From an uncultured Clostridia bacterium (lineage in GTDB: Bacteria; Bacillota; Clostridia; Monoglobales; Monoglobaceae), in NCBI GenBank assembly GCA_947625905.1, contig CANQQJ010000029.1:1-50600 (forward strand): a stretch of DNA of 50,600 nt, in the 5' to 3' direction. The notes beneath the pieces are model-generated. The model ran no database searches. It saw only the letters and a program-made list of their open reading frames with translations, and was not told where the DNA came from. Shown here one piece after another: positions 18,924 to 29,299 of the stretch. The stretch's first letter is position 1. Every line of letters starts with the position of its first letter. Position numbers and translations under genes: made by a program.

Positions 18924-20179
18924 AACAGATCATAATACAGCCGAAGGACCGTATATCTGTCTTTCAGGTCTTTCGCAAACCAAATCGCGTTTTGTATCTT
19001 TTCCGCGCCGTATGTTTTTTCAAAATCAGCGATATCCAATTCAATGTTATCCAGCAATTCCAGCATTTTGGACCTTGACGGCGCCTCCCGCAATATATCC
19101 TTTACATACTGCCAATTCTCTGTATATGCGTCAAAGCGCGATATCTTATAGCTTCCGACGCTGCTTTGCAGCTCGATAACGCCTTCGGCGGCGGAGCCGT
19201 ATATTTCGCTTATCTTTCGTTTCCATTCGGCTTCATCAAATAACGGCCGCCGCGGTTTGTCAAGCGCGAGAATTTGCTCGCGCAGCCCTTGAGTATAGAC
19301 GGCGGAATATGCCACATCAATACCGTGCATAAAGTATTTCTCATTATTCATTATTCCCGTCACCTCAAAGAAGTGAGACATATGATGCTCGCTGCCCGAG
19401 GCGGGACGAGAGTTTCCGACATACGCCATCGCGATCCCGATAATAATCAACGCTTCGGTAAGCTGCTCTATCGTCTCCGGCTCGCGGCGCAGGAGGGCCT
19501 TTCCCATGCGGCTGATGCGTTTTGTCGTTTCATATGTAAGGTCATATACAAAATCGCAGAAATATTCACCGTTTATCAAGCTGCTGAGCTTCCAGTCATT
19601 CAGGCAGGAATATTTGCCGATTATATCTCCGTATCCGGACTTGATCATATCAAGCGGAGCATTTTTAAGTATATCGGTGTCGCCGATTATTACAGCCGGA
19701 ACATGAGCGTCATATGTCACCTTCATATTGCCGATGATAAGAGCCGCTCCCTTTGAGGCATAGCCGTCCATCGACGGAGCCGTTGCGATAATAAAATACG
19801 GCAGTTCCATTACAAAACTAACATATTTGCACAGGTCCTGAATAACACCCGAACCGATACCGATAATCAAATCGGTACTTTCCGAGACGCATTTTTTCAT
19901 TTTTTCTATCGCATCCTCGTTCGGGACAAGTATTCCGTCACTTTCATAAACAAGCAGTTTTTCAGCCTTTTTATCCAGCAGTTCCATGACCCTGTCGCCG
20001 CAGGTTTTGTATGTATTATTGTCCGCAACGACAAGAACACTGCTGTAGTTATCGGTCAATTTCCGAAGCTCCTCTATCGCGCCGCTTCTGATTATGACCT
20101 TTTCTATATCGCAGGAATGTTCTTGTCCGCATTCACATTTCATGCCTTTGAGCAATTTGTCTATATTTGTATTCACCAA
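18905..20179 (-). CDS. sn-glycerol-1-phosphate dehydrogenase family protein (AraM/EgsA type)
   Basis: 424 residues, iron-type alcohol dehydrogenase fold, AraM/EgsA branch. NAD-binding motif GIGSGVIQDLCKYVS (about 107-121), the family string IATAPSMDGYAS (131-142), and metal ligands D185 (GYGDIIGKY), H265/H266 (SGSEHHMSHF) and H285 (MHGID). The N-terminus has a Cys cluster (KCECGQEHSC). Such enzymes reduce dihydroxyacetone phosphate to sn-glycerol 1-phosphate, or oxidise it. It is the last gene of the lacZ operon, 21 bp after a HAD phosphatase and behind AGGAGG. A catabolic role with glycerol-containing glycosides is possible but speculative. Confidence 0.88.
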   Translation of the reverse strand: MVNTNIDKLLKGMKCECGQEHSCDIEKVIIRSGAIEELRKLTDNYSSVLVVADNNTYKTCGDRVMELLDKKAEKLLVYESDGILVPNEDAIEKMKKCVSESTDLIIGIGSGVIQDLCKYVSFVMELPYFIIATAPSMDGYASKGAALIIGNMKVTYDAHVPAVIIGDTDILKNAPLDMIKSGYGDIIGKYSCLNDWKLSSLINGEYFCDFVYDLTYETTKRISRMGKALLRREPETIEQLTEALIIIGIAMAYVGNSRPASGSEHHMSHFFEVTGIMNNEKYFMHGIDVAYSAVYTQGLREQILALDKPRRPLFDEAEWKRKISEIYGSAAEGVIELQSSVGSYKISRFDAYTENWQYVKDILREAPSRSKMLELLDNIELDIADFEKTYGAEKIQNAIWFAKDLKDRYTVLRLYYDLFYKMPV

Positions 20180-20200
20180 ATTAACCTCCTATTAAAATTT

Positions 20201-20923
20201 CTAAAGCAATTCTTGCACATAACAAGGAAACTTTAAATAATCATCTACGCATATGGAATTAAAGTCCGAATTATACACGGATTCGTCATTGCCGCCGAGC
20301 CCGTAGTCGTCGCCGACAAAAACGACCTCACCGTGCGACAAATCATGCTCCTTGCAGTATATATCCAAAGCATAGTACTTATTATAAGGCTTCGGCGCCA
20401 TATCAAATGACGAAGACCCGCCGACGAAAACGACGTAGTCATTAAAGGTGCCGACAACATCGTTATATATCGCCCGCCTTTTTGTCCTGTCGGGGTCAAA
20501 CGCCAGCTTATCCTCAGGCAAGGCTTTGGTCCCCAATATCGGGAACGTTACGCAGCCCGACGGGTGAAATTCAACGCTTTCGCCGCTGTATTGCGTATAT
20601 CCGTATTTTTCGCGCAAAGCGGAAACGCGGGCTTCCACAGAGGCTTTATCACATTCAAAAGTCATGTCTTTGATAATGTTTATCTTTTTATTTTTGCGGT
20701 CATATTCGCCGTATTGCAAGCCGTAATTTCCTATTATATCAATGGGAAATCCCTCAAGCTGATCAAATATCCTCATGACTCCGCCCGCTCCAGCTATCAA
20801 AAGCTTATACTTTTCGGACAGCCGCATAAGAGTTTTTCTGTTAGCCTCGCATAAGGGCTGTTTATGCTGCGTCAAAGTTCCGTCAAGGTCAAACGCGATA
20901 ACCTTTATTTCGGATACGTTCAT
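20201..20923 (-). CDS. HAD-IIB phosphatase, similar to eukaryotic-type phosphomannomutase
   Basis: 240 residues. HAD motif I FDLDGTLT (D12, D14). The cap and C-terminal parts look like the PMM2 branch: IIGNYGLQYG, GGSSSFDMAPKPYNKYYAL and the metal-binding GDDYGLGGNDESVY. The family includes phosphomannomutases and sugar or glycerol phosphate phosphatases, and the substrate cannot be assigned. It lies 24 bp after lacZ and 21 bp before the glycerol-1-phosphate dehydrogenase gene, so it should act in the same pathway. Confidence 0.8.
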   Translation of the reverse strand: MNVSEIKVIAFDLDGTLTQHKQPLCEANRKTLMRLSEKYKLLIAGAGGVMRIFDQLEGFPIDIIGNYGLQYGEYDRKNKKINIIKDMTFECDKASVEARVSALREKYGYTQYSGESVEFHPSGCVTFPILGTKALPEDKLAFDPDRTKRRAIYNDVVGTFNDYVVFVGGSSSFDMAPKPYNKYYALDIYCKEHDLSHGEVVFVGDDYGLGGNDESVYNSDFNSICVDDYLKFPCYVQELL

Positions 20924-20947
20924 AAAAATCTCCTTTTCTACTGTTTG

Positions 20948-24040
<3,093 letters not shown>

Positions 24041-24057
24041 TTATCATTTTTTTGATA

Positions 24058-24086
24058 ATTATATCACATCGACAATCCTTTTACAA
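24058..24086 (-). promoter_or_regulatory. lacZ operon promoter
   Basis: Minus strand: -35 TTGTAA (24086-24081), 17-bp spacer, -10 TATAAT (24063-24058). The -35 forms one end of the palindrome at 24081-24106. A small inverted repeat, TTATCA/TGATAA at 24041-24058, touches the -10 and lies in the leader. Confidence 0.78.
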
Positions 24087-24106
24087 TCAAAATATTTTGA
24101 TTGTAA
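24081..24106. promoter_or_regulatory. Perfect 26-bp palindromic operator
   Basis: Half-site TTACAATCAAAAT meets its exact reverse complement without a gap. It covers the lacZ -35 and ends 11 bp before the -35 of the divergent araC-type gene, so a bound dimer could control both. AraC proteins usually bind direct repeats, so the binder may be a different regulator. Confidence 0.8.
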
Positions 24107-24117
24107 TTATAACAATA

Positions 24118-24146
24118 TTGACATTTACTAAAAGTAGTGTTAAACT
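24118..24146 (+). promoter_or_regulatory. Promoter of the lacZ-linked AraC regulator gene
   Basis: Consensus TTGACA (24118-24123), 17-bp spacer, TAAACT (24141-24146). Confidence 0.8.
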
Positions 24147-24166
24147 GAAAAAAGGAGATGATCTTT

Positions 24167-24976
24167 ATGCAAATATCCGGTTACTCACCTTTTGTCAATT
24201 TACAGGAGCAGCAAACTCCGTTTTATGCAGCAACTGTCGGCAATCCCAAACCGCAGCGCGTGGTGCACCGTCCTCTGGGGATCCCGGATCATTTGCTTTT
24301 ATATACCGTATCCGGCACAGGCGACTGCTTTATCAACGGAAAATCCTATACCTTGCCGGAAGGCTCGCTGCTCTATCTGCCGCCGGATGTATCCCACGAG
24401 TACGACATGCTTGACAAGGGATGGGAAACGCTGTACATCACCTTCAACGGCACAGGGCTCCGAGATTTCTTTCAGCCTGCTCCATGCGTCTGCCGACTGC
24501 CCGCCTCTTTTAATTTTCCGAAAAAATATAATGAAATATTCAATCTCAAGCAGGCTCCTCAGCGCTTCAAAGAACTCAGCGGTGCGCTGTATATGCTGCT
24601 TCTTGATCTGAAGGAATATCTGCAGCCCACGGCCTTTGCGGCTCGGAGCCGCCACCTTTTGACCCTCGCCATGTACTGCTTAACGGAGGAGCACGGCGGC
24701 GGTCTGCGGGAAGCAGCGGAAAAGCTGGGCATTTCGGAGGCGCATTTCTGCCGTATATTTAAGAGTTACACAGGCTTCAGGCCCATGGAATACGCCAATT
24801 TATTTAAGCTCCAAAAGGCTAAAAATCTGCTCAGAAATACCGATTTGTCCGTTGCGGAGGTGGCCGCCGAGATCGGATATGACAGCCACAGTTATTTCAG
24901 CATGCTGTTCAAAAAACATACCGGGGTCACGCCGACGCAGTACCGCCTCGGCTATGAATCCCCGGTCGAGCCATAA
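24167..24976 (+). CDS. AraC-family regulator with cupin-type sensor, lacZ-linked
   Basis: 269 residues from ATG 24167, chosen because AGGAG (24153-24157) is 9 bp upstream; the earlier in-frame ATG at 24158 touches that site. The N-terminal half is an AraC-type cupin sugar-binding domain (LLYTVSGTGDCFINGKSY, LPEGSLLYLPPDVSHEY). The C-terminal 100 residues are a double helix-turn-helix (LGISEAHFCRIFKSYTGF, then IGYDSHSYFSMLFKKHTGVTP). Divergent from lacZ with a shared operator region, so it probably activates lacZ in response to a galactoside. Its 3' end stops 4 bp from the convergent dehydratase gene. Confidence 0.92.
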   Translation: MQISGYSPFVNLQEQQTPFYAATVGNPKPQRVVHRPLGIPDHLLLYTVSGTGDCFINGKSYTLPEGSLLYLPPDVSHEYDMLDKGWETLYITFNGTGLRDFFQPAPCVCRLPASFNFPKKYNEIFNLKQAPQRFKELSGALYMLLLDLKEYLQPTAFAARSRHLLTLAMYCLTEEHGGGLREAAEKLGISEAHFCRIFKSYTGFRPMEYANLFKLQKAKNLLRNTDLSVAEVAAEIGYDSHSYFSMLFKKHTGVTPTQYRLGYESPVEP

Positions 24977-24980
24977 ACTC

Positions 24981-26141
24981 CTAAAAATAGAACTCTGTCT
25001 TTGGCGGGCGTATGTCCGTCAACGCGCCCGTGTAATGACGCAGCGTGTGGGGCCGGTAAGGATGTTTCAGACATTCCTCCTCGTTGATCTCGATCCCCAA
25101 TCCCGGTTTGTCCGGGATCTTCATATAGCCGTCCGAGTATTCAAGACTTTCCGTTGTGACATCCTTGCGGTATTCCACATCGGAATACATGATCTCTAAA
25201 ATACAGAAATTCGGGCAGCTTGCCGCAAGCTGAAGCGTAGCCGCGTTCGCCACGGGACCCGACGGGTTATGCGGTGCAAACGGAATATATCTGCACTCCG
25301 CCTCCGCCGCTATCTTTTTAAGCTCCATAATTCCGCCCGCGTGCGAGATGTCGGGCTGTATGTAATCCGCCGCCATTAAATCGAACATTCTCTTGTAATC
25401 CCAGCGGGTGTACAGCCGCTCTCCCGCCGAGATCGCCACGGGTGACTTGTCGCGCACCGCTTTGAGCGCGTCAAGATCATCGGGCGGCACGGGCTCCTCG
25501 AAAAACATAGGCTTAAACTGCTCAAGCTCTTTAGCAATTTTTATGCCTGTCGGGATATTAAATCTTCCGTGGCCCTCAATTAGCAAATCGACCGAATCGC
25601 CGACCGCCGCTCGCACCTCCGCCACACATTCAAGCGCGGTGCTCAGATCCTTGTTTGAGATATCGAGATACGATTTTCCGAAGGGGTCCCATTTCATCGC
25701 GGTAATACCTTTTTGGACCGCGATCTTTGCCTTTTCTCCGAATTCTTTGGGCGTTTTTGCTCCCGCGAACCAGCCGTTGACGTAAATACGCACCTTATCG
25801 TTGACCTTGCCGCCCATCAGCTGATATACGGGAACGCCGAGATGCTTGCCGAGAATATCCCAGAGCGCCGTCTCAACCGCGGACAGCGCGGACATCAGCA
25901 CGGCTCCTCCGCGCCAATACGCGTCGCGGTAAATATTGTGCCAGTGCGCCTCTATATTGAGCGGATTTTTGCCGACCAAATATTCCTTGATGTGCTCTAC
26001 CGCGCCGATCAGCGCTTTCTCCTTGTATTCCAGCGTGGCTTCTCCAACGCCGTCAATTCCCTCATCGGTATAAACCTTGACAAACACCCAGTTTGTGCGA
26101 AAGCAATCCACCGCAAAGGTTTTTATATCCGTTATTTTCAT
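24981..26141 (-). CDS. Enolase-superfamily sugar-acid dehydratase, galactonate dehydratase-like
   Basis: 386 residues. N-terminal capping domain, then a TIM barrel with KWD at 150-152, metal ligands E189, E215 and E241 (LIEGH, FFEEP, SAGERL), acid H191, base H291 (APHNPSGP) and E316. This arrangement is that of the D-galactonate dehydratase type in the mandelate racemase subgroup, which uses two histidines. It should dehydrate an aldonate to a 2-keto-3-deoxy acid; D-galactonate fits a locus with lacZ, but the substrate is inferred. Its ATG overlaps the stop of the upstream metallo-hydrolase gene by 4 bp, so both are made together. Confidence 0.85.
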   Translation of the reverse strand: MKITDIKTFAVDCFRTNWVFVKVYTDEGIDGVGEATLEYKEKALIGAVEHIKEYLVGKNPLNIEAHWHNIYRDAYWRGGAVLMSALSAVETALWDILGKHLGVPVYQLMGGKVNDKVRIYVNGWFAGAKTPKEFGEKAKIAVQKGITAMKWDPFGKSYLDISNKDLSTALECVAEVRAAVGDSVDLLIEGHGRFNIPTGIKIAKELEQFKPMFFEEPVPPDDLDALKAVRDKSPVAISAGERLYTRWDYKRMFDLMAADYIQPDISHAGGIMELKKIAAEAECRYIPFAPHNPSGPVANAATLQLAASCPNFCILEIMYSDVEYRKDVTTESLEYSDGYMKIPDKPGLGIEINEEECLKHPYRPHTLRHYTGALTDIRPPKTEFYF

Positions 26142-26815
26142 TTGAATCTCACTTCCTCGTATAATTTCGGTATCACCGCATTATCCGCGTTAAATTTTGT
26201 CGGATCAAGCTCGTCAAACATTCCGAAGTGTACGGGAACCGCTTTTTTTGCTCCCGTTTCCGCTGCAAACCGCATTGCGTCCGTGATGTTCATATTGTTG
26301 CCCACGCCGTTGATCGGCAGAAATACCGCGTCAATATCCTTGGGCAGGTCCTCAAAGATATTTTTGTTGTACAGCGTATCACCCGTGATATAAACCTTGT
26401 CCTTCCCGTCGTCAATAATAAAGCCGATCGCCGTCAAGTCCGAATGTTCCGCCTTGACCGCGGTGAAAGTCACGCCGCTTTGCGTCCAGACTGTTCCTCG
26501 ATTGAACATCACATAGTTGTGATCGCCGCCGTACTTCCTTGCCTTCCGCCACGCTTCGTACGGAGCGAGTACGGTCAATACCTTTTCCGTATCCAGCAGT
26601 CTCGGCAGCGTTTCGGGATCGAGATGGTCAAGATGATCGTGAGTGATCACGATCATGTCGATATCCTCTTCAAAAAGATCCTCCTTAACGGGAACACGCC
26701 GCTGATTCTTCGGTTCTGCCTTTGCCACGCTGTTCGACAGATACGGGTCAACCATGATTTTTATTTCACCCGTATCGATCAGCAGTCCCGCCTGCCCTAT
26801 CCATGTTATTTTCAT
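26138..26815 (-). CDS. Metallo-beta-lactamase-fold hydrolase, possible sugar lactonase
   Basis: 225 residues. Metal motif THDHLDHLD (H59, H61, D63, H64), later AEHSD, ITGDT and VHFGMFDE complete a two-metal site. The start MKITWIGQAGLLIDTGE resembles UlaG-like and UPF0173 proteins. No signal peptide. It is the first gene of a two-gene operon with the sugar-acid dehydratase (ATGA overlap). UlaG is a lactonase for a sugar acid, and opening an aldonolactone before dehydration would be a logical role here; this is inference from context. ATG follows GAGGTG, spacing 8. Confidence 0.82.
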   Translation of the reverse strand: MKITWIGQAGLLIDTGEIKIMVDPYLSNSVAKAEPKNQRRVPVKEDLFEEDIDMIVITHDHLDHLDPETLPRLLDTEKVLTVLAPYEAWRKARKYGGDHNYVMFNRGTVWTQSGVTFTAVKAEHSDLTAIGFIIDDGKDKVYITGDTLYNKNIFEDLPKDIDAVFLPINGVGNNMNITDAMRFAAETGAKKAVPVHFGMFDELDPTKFNADNAVIPKLYEEVRFK

Positions 26816-26842
26816 GATGCGTTCACCTCGTATAATTATTTT

Positions 26843-26871
26843 ATCATAATCACTTGACTGTTTATAGTTAA
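26843..26871 (-). promoter_or_regulatory. Promoter of the hydrolase-dehydratase operon
   Basis: Minus strand: TTAACT (26871-26866), 17-bp spacer, TATGAT (26848-26843). It overlaps the divergent regulator promoter by 18 bp, so the two promoters cannot both hold polymerase at once. Confidence 0.7.
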
Positions 26872-26882
26872 AATGTTATCAT
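26854..26882 (+). promoter_or_regulatory. Promoter of the dehydratase-linked AraC regulator gene
   Basis: TTGACT (26854-26859), 17-bp spacer, TATCAT (26877-26882). Confidence 0.75.
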
Positions 26883-26922
26883 ATTTTTTAGAAATATTAC
26901 TTTTTACGAAAGGTCGATATCT

Positions 26923-27729
26923 ATGCGGATCATGCCTCAAATAGTAAATCTCGGGCTGTATGACGCAGCTCTTGTGCATAAAAATATGTTCTCAACCAAG
27001 CTGCGAAAAGTGTCTTTGTACGAAATCGAACTCGCGGTCGAGGACGGCGGTTGTTCATACATCGGCAGTCGGAAGTTTCAAATATCAAAAGGCTGCGTAA
27101 TATGCGCGAAGCCGGGTCAAGTTCGGCATACAGATCTACCCTATAAATGCTATTACATCCATGTGATCATCGAGGATGAGGCGCTTTTATCGACACTTAA
27201 CACATTGCCCGATTTCTATACGCCTTCCGATCCCGCAAAGCTTGAAAAAGCCTTTCGCGATTTGATCGCCGAGCACACTTTTCCGGATCGGAACTTAGGT
27301 ATAAGTGTTGAAATTAAGCTTTTAGAAATTTTATCTATGCTGATCAAAGACGCGCGGATGAATCCCCAAAATGCGGCGCAGCAGCACAGAAATGCGGAGT
27401 TTTTGCGGCAGGCGCTGGATTTTATTGATAAAAATTATACCCGCAGTATCACGCTTGATGATATCGCGGCGCACGTACACTTGAGCAAAATATATTTCCA
27501 CAATCTTTTTGCTGCCGCGACCGGACAGACGCCGCATAACTATCTTCTGTCCAAACGAATCAGCGCGGTCAAGTTTCTGCTGACAACAACGGACAGGCCG
27601 CTTTCCGAGATAGCGCTTGAAAGCGGCTTTTCCTCTCAATCATACATGGCATATGTTTTTAAACGAGAAACCTCATATACGCCCATGCAGTTTAAAAAGC
27701 GGATAAGTCTGCTGTGGGATAAAGCCTAG
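26923..27729 (+). CDS. AraC-family regulator of the sugar-acid operon
   Basis: 268 residues. The N-terminal half is a cupin-like sensor with weak similarity (FQISKGCVICAKPGQVRH). The C-terminal double helix-turn-helix is clear (LDFIDKNYTRSITLDDIAAHVHLSKIYF across about 165-193, then LSEIALESGFSSQSYMAYVFK). Start follows GAAAGG. Divergent from the metallo-hydrolase/dehydratase pair with overlapping promoters, a layout typical of a dedicated local regulator. The 3' end is 15 bp from the convergent EamA gene. Confidence 0.9.
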   Translation: MRIMPQIVNLGLYDAALVHKNMFSTKLRKVSLYEIELAVEDGGCSYIGSRKFQISKGCVICAKPGQVRHTDLPYKCYYIHVIIEDEALLSTLNTLPDFYTPSDPAKLEKAFRDLIAEHTFPDRNLGISVEIKLLEILSMLIKDARMNPQNAAQQHRNAEFLRQALDFIDKNYTRSITLDDIAAHVHLSKIYFHNLFAAATGQTPHNYLLSKRISAVKFLLTTTDRPLSEIALESGFSSQSYMAYVFKRETSYTPMQFKKRISLLWDKA

Positions 27730-27744
27730 GTAAAGGACGATCTC

Positions 27745-28656
27745 TCAGAATTTGTGCTGCAAGAACGCCTGCAGCAGCGTCTCGCCGCAACCGGTCAAAA
27801 CAACGGCAATACATCCGATCACAATTCCCGAAATCTGCATTTTGTTCAAGCGTTCTTTAAAAAGCAGTCTTGCACATATGGTGGATAGAATCACCATTCC
27901 GCCGTTGCTCACGGGGAAGAAGATAACGCTTGGGATCATGTTGGAAAGTGACAGGTTCATTCTTATGTAAACACAGCTTGCGATGCCGCTGAGGATCATA
28001 AACATAACTGCGGCCTTGTGCGGTTTTATGCTGCCTGTGCCGGAAAGTTTTACTCTTGTAAGTCCGACGATTGCAAAAAGCGCCGCCGAAACAATGGATG
28101 CAGCCAGCATCATAGCGTCAACATCTCGGCTTGCGTCGGACTTGCCAAAGAGCTTATAGAGTATTCCGACGGCGCCGCCTGCCAGGAAGAAACCGAGACA
28201 GTAGAGCATCCACTTACCTGTGAGTTTTTCCCCGCTCTTTTTGGGGTTTACACAGAGTATGAGTGAAATTAGGAGAAGCGCCATACCGATCAGCTGAAAA
28301 ATGTTGACGGTTTCATTTGCATAAACTACGCCGAACCATGTTGCAATCACAAAGGCGCAACTGCCGATCAGGGTGCTTAAGGACACAGGCCCCTCAGCCA
28401 TTGACTGTGTTTTAAAAAACAGAAATGAACTGAGGATTACGCCGTAAACCGCACCGTAAAGAATTGCCCCGGGACTGAACTCGCAGCCCGAAAGCGCAAA
28501 GGAGACGGTCAAAATTACGATCCATACAACGCTTACTCCCGTGTTAAACAGAAAGACACTGTACTCCTTTTCTCTGTTCATCTCTGAAAATTTGCGCAAG
28601 AGACATGCGTTTAAAGCGGAGAGCATAATTGATATTGCCATTAACACATATTTCAT
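27745..28656 (-). CDS. EamA/DMT-family membrane transporter
   Basis: 303 residues, about ten predicted membrane helices in two repeated halves, as in drug/metabolite transporters. The second half includes PVSNGGMVILSTICARLLFKERL, the usual position and style of the family's conserved end. Start follows GAGGAG, spacing 9. It lies just downstream of the AraC fossil and GNAT gene on the same strand, though no close coupling is seen. Such proteins often export small metabolites; the substrate is unknown. Confidence 0.88.
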   Translation of the reverse strand: MKYVLMAISIMLSALNACLLRKFSEMNREKEYSVFLFNTGVSVVWIVILTVSFALSGCEFSPGAILYGAVYGVILSSFLFFKTQSMAEGPVSLSTLIGSCAFVIATWFGVVYANETVNIFQLIGMALLLISLILCVNPKKSGEKLTGKWMLYCLGFFLAGGAVGILYKLFGKSDASRDVDAMMLAASIVSAALFAIVGLTRVKLSGTGSIKPHKAAVMFMILSGIASCVYIRMNLSLSNMIPSVIFFPVSNGGMVILSTICARLLFKERLNKMQISGIVIGCIAVVLTGCGETLLQAFLQHKF

Positions 28657-28692
28657 TCTGAAACACTCCTCGATTAATTCATAGCTTTAAAT

Positions 28693-28767
28693 TTAATTCA
28701 GACTTCGGTATTTTCCGGGCATCACCCCGTATTTTGTGAAAAAGGATGCCGCTGAAACATCGGATAA
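28693..28767 (-). pseudogene. Fossil C-terminus of an AraC-family regulator
   Basis: Minus-strand reading gives 24 residues, LSDVSAASFFTKYGVMPGKY then RSLN and a stop, matching the end of the AraC helix-turn-helix (normally GFSDVSYFSKVFKKYTGMTPGKYR). A TGA lies directly upstream in frame, and the GNAT stop codon is 4 bp away, so the rest of the gene is gone. No other gene is visible between 28657 and 28771. Confidence 0.6.
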
Positions 28768-28771
28768 TCAT

Positions 28772-29299
28772 TTACACATCGGCGTCAGTGCGAAGCTGCC
28801 GCAAAACCTTTGCCCAGCGTTCCTCATGGCTTTCGTGGGTATAAATCGGTCGGAAGCCGAGATTGCAGTAAAGATTGATCGCCGGGATACGGTAATCATC
28901 CGTCGAAAGCACCGCCGTTTTGTAGCCGCGCGCGGCAAGTGAATGCAGCGCCGCAAGCGCGATCAGTTTTCCGGCGCCGATTCCGCGCGCGTCCGGGGTA
29001 ACCCCTACCATACGAAACCATCCCTCGCCGGGAAATTTGTCATTTTCAACCGCGGCGGCGGTGGCGATGTTTCTGCCGTCCTTGCTTAGATAGAGCACGT
29101 ATTCCGGTTTGTAGCCTCCGCCGTTTCTGATGCAATCCTCAAAGGAATAATGCATACCAAAGGCATCCTCAATCAGTTTTTCCCATTCTTTTTCGCGGCC
29201 TTCTCTGTGATTAAAAAGCGCCGCGCCCGGAGGCAGGAAAATCGGCGGAAGATTTTCCAGGTTGGGATGTCTCATAAATAATTGGGGTAATGCTTCCAT
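28772..29299 (-). CDS. GNAT-family N-acetyltransferase
   Basis: 175 residues. The acetyl-CoA loop is seen in VTPDARGIGAGKLIALAALH (R/Q-x-x-G-x-G/A type), followed by the helix and the ending AVLSTDDYRIPAINLYCNLGF typical of the fold. The start overlaps the stop of the upstream oxidoreductase gene by one base (TAATG) and has GAGGAGG inside that gene's end, so translation is coupled. Substrate not assignable. Confidence 0.87.
   Translation of the reverse strand: MEALPQLFMRHPNLENLPPIFLPPGAALFNHREGREKEWEKLIEDAFGMHYSFEDCIRNGGGYKPEYVLYLSKDGRNIATAAAVENDKFPGEGWFRMVGVTPDARGIGAGKLIALAALHSLAARGYKTAVLSTDDYRIPAINLYCNLGFRPIYTHESHEERWAKVLRQLRTDADV

Noticed and set aside
28736..28942. Small plus-strand frame overlapping the GNAT gene end
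   Set aside because: Antisense to the GNAT gene and the AraC fossil; no support as a gene.
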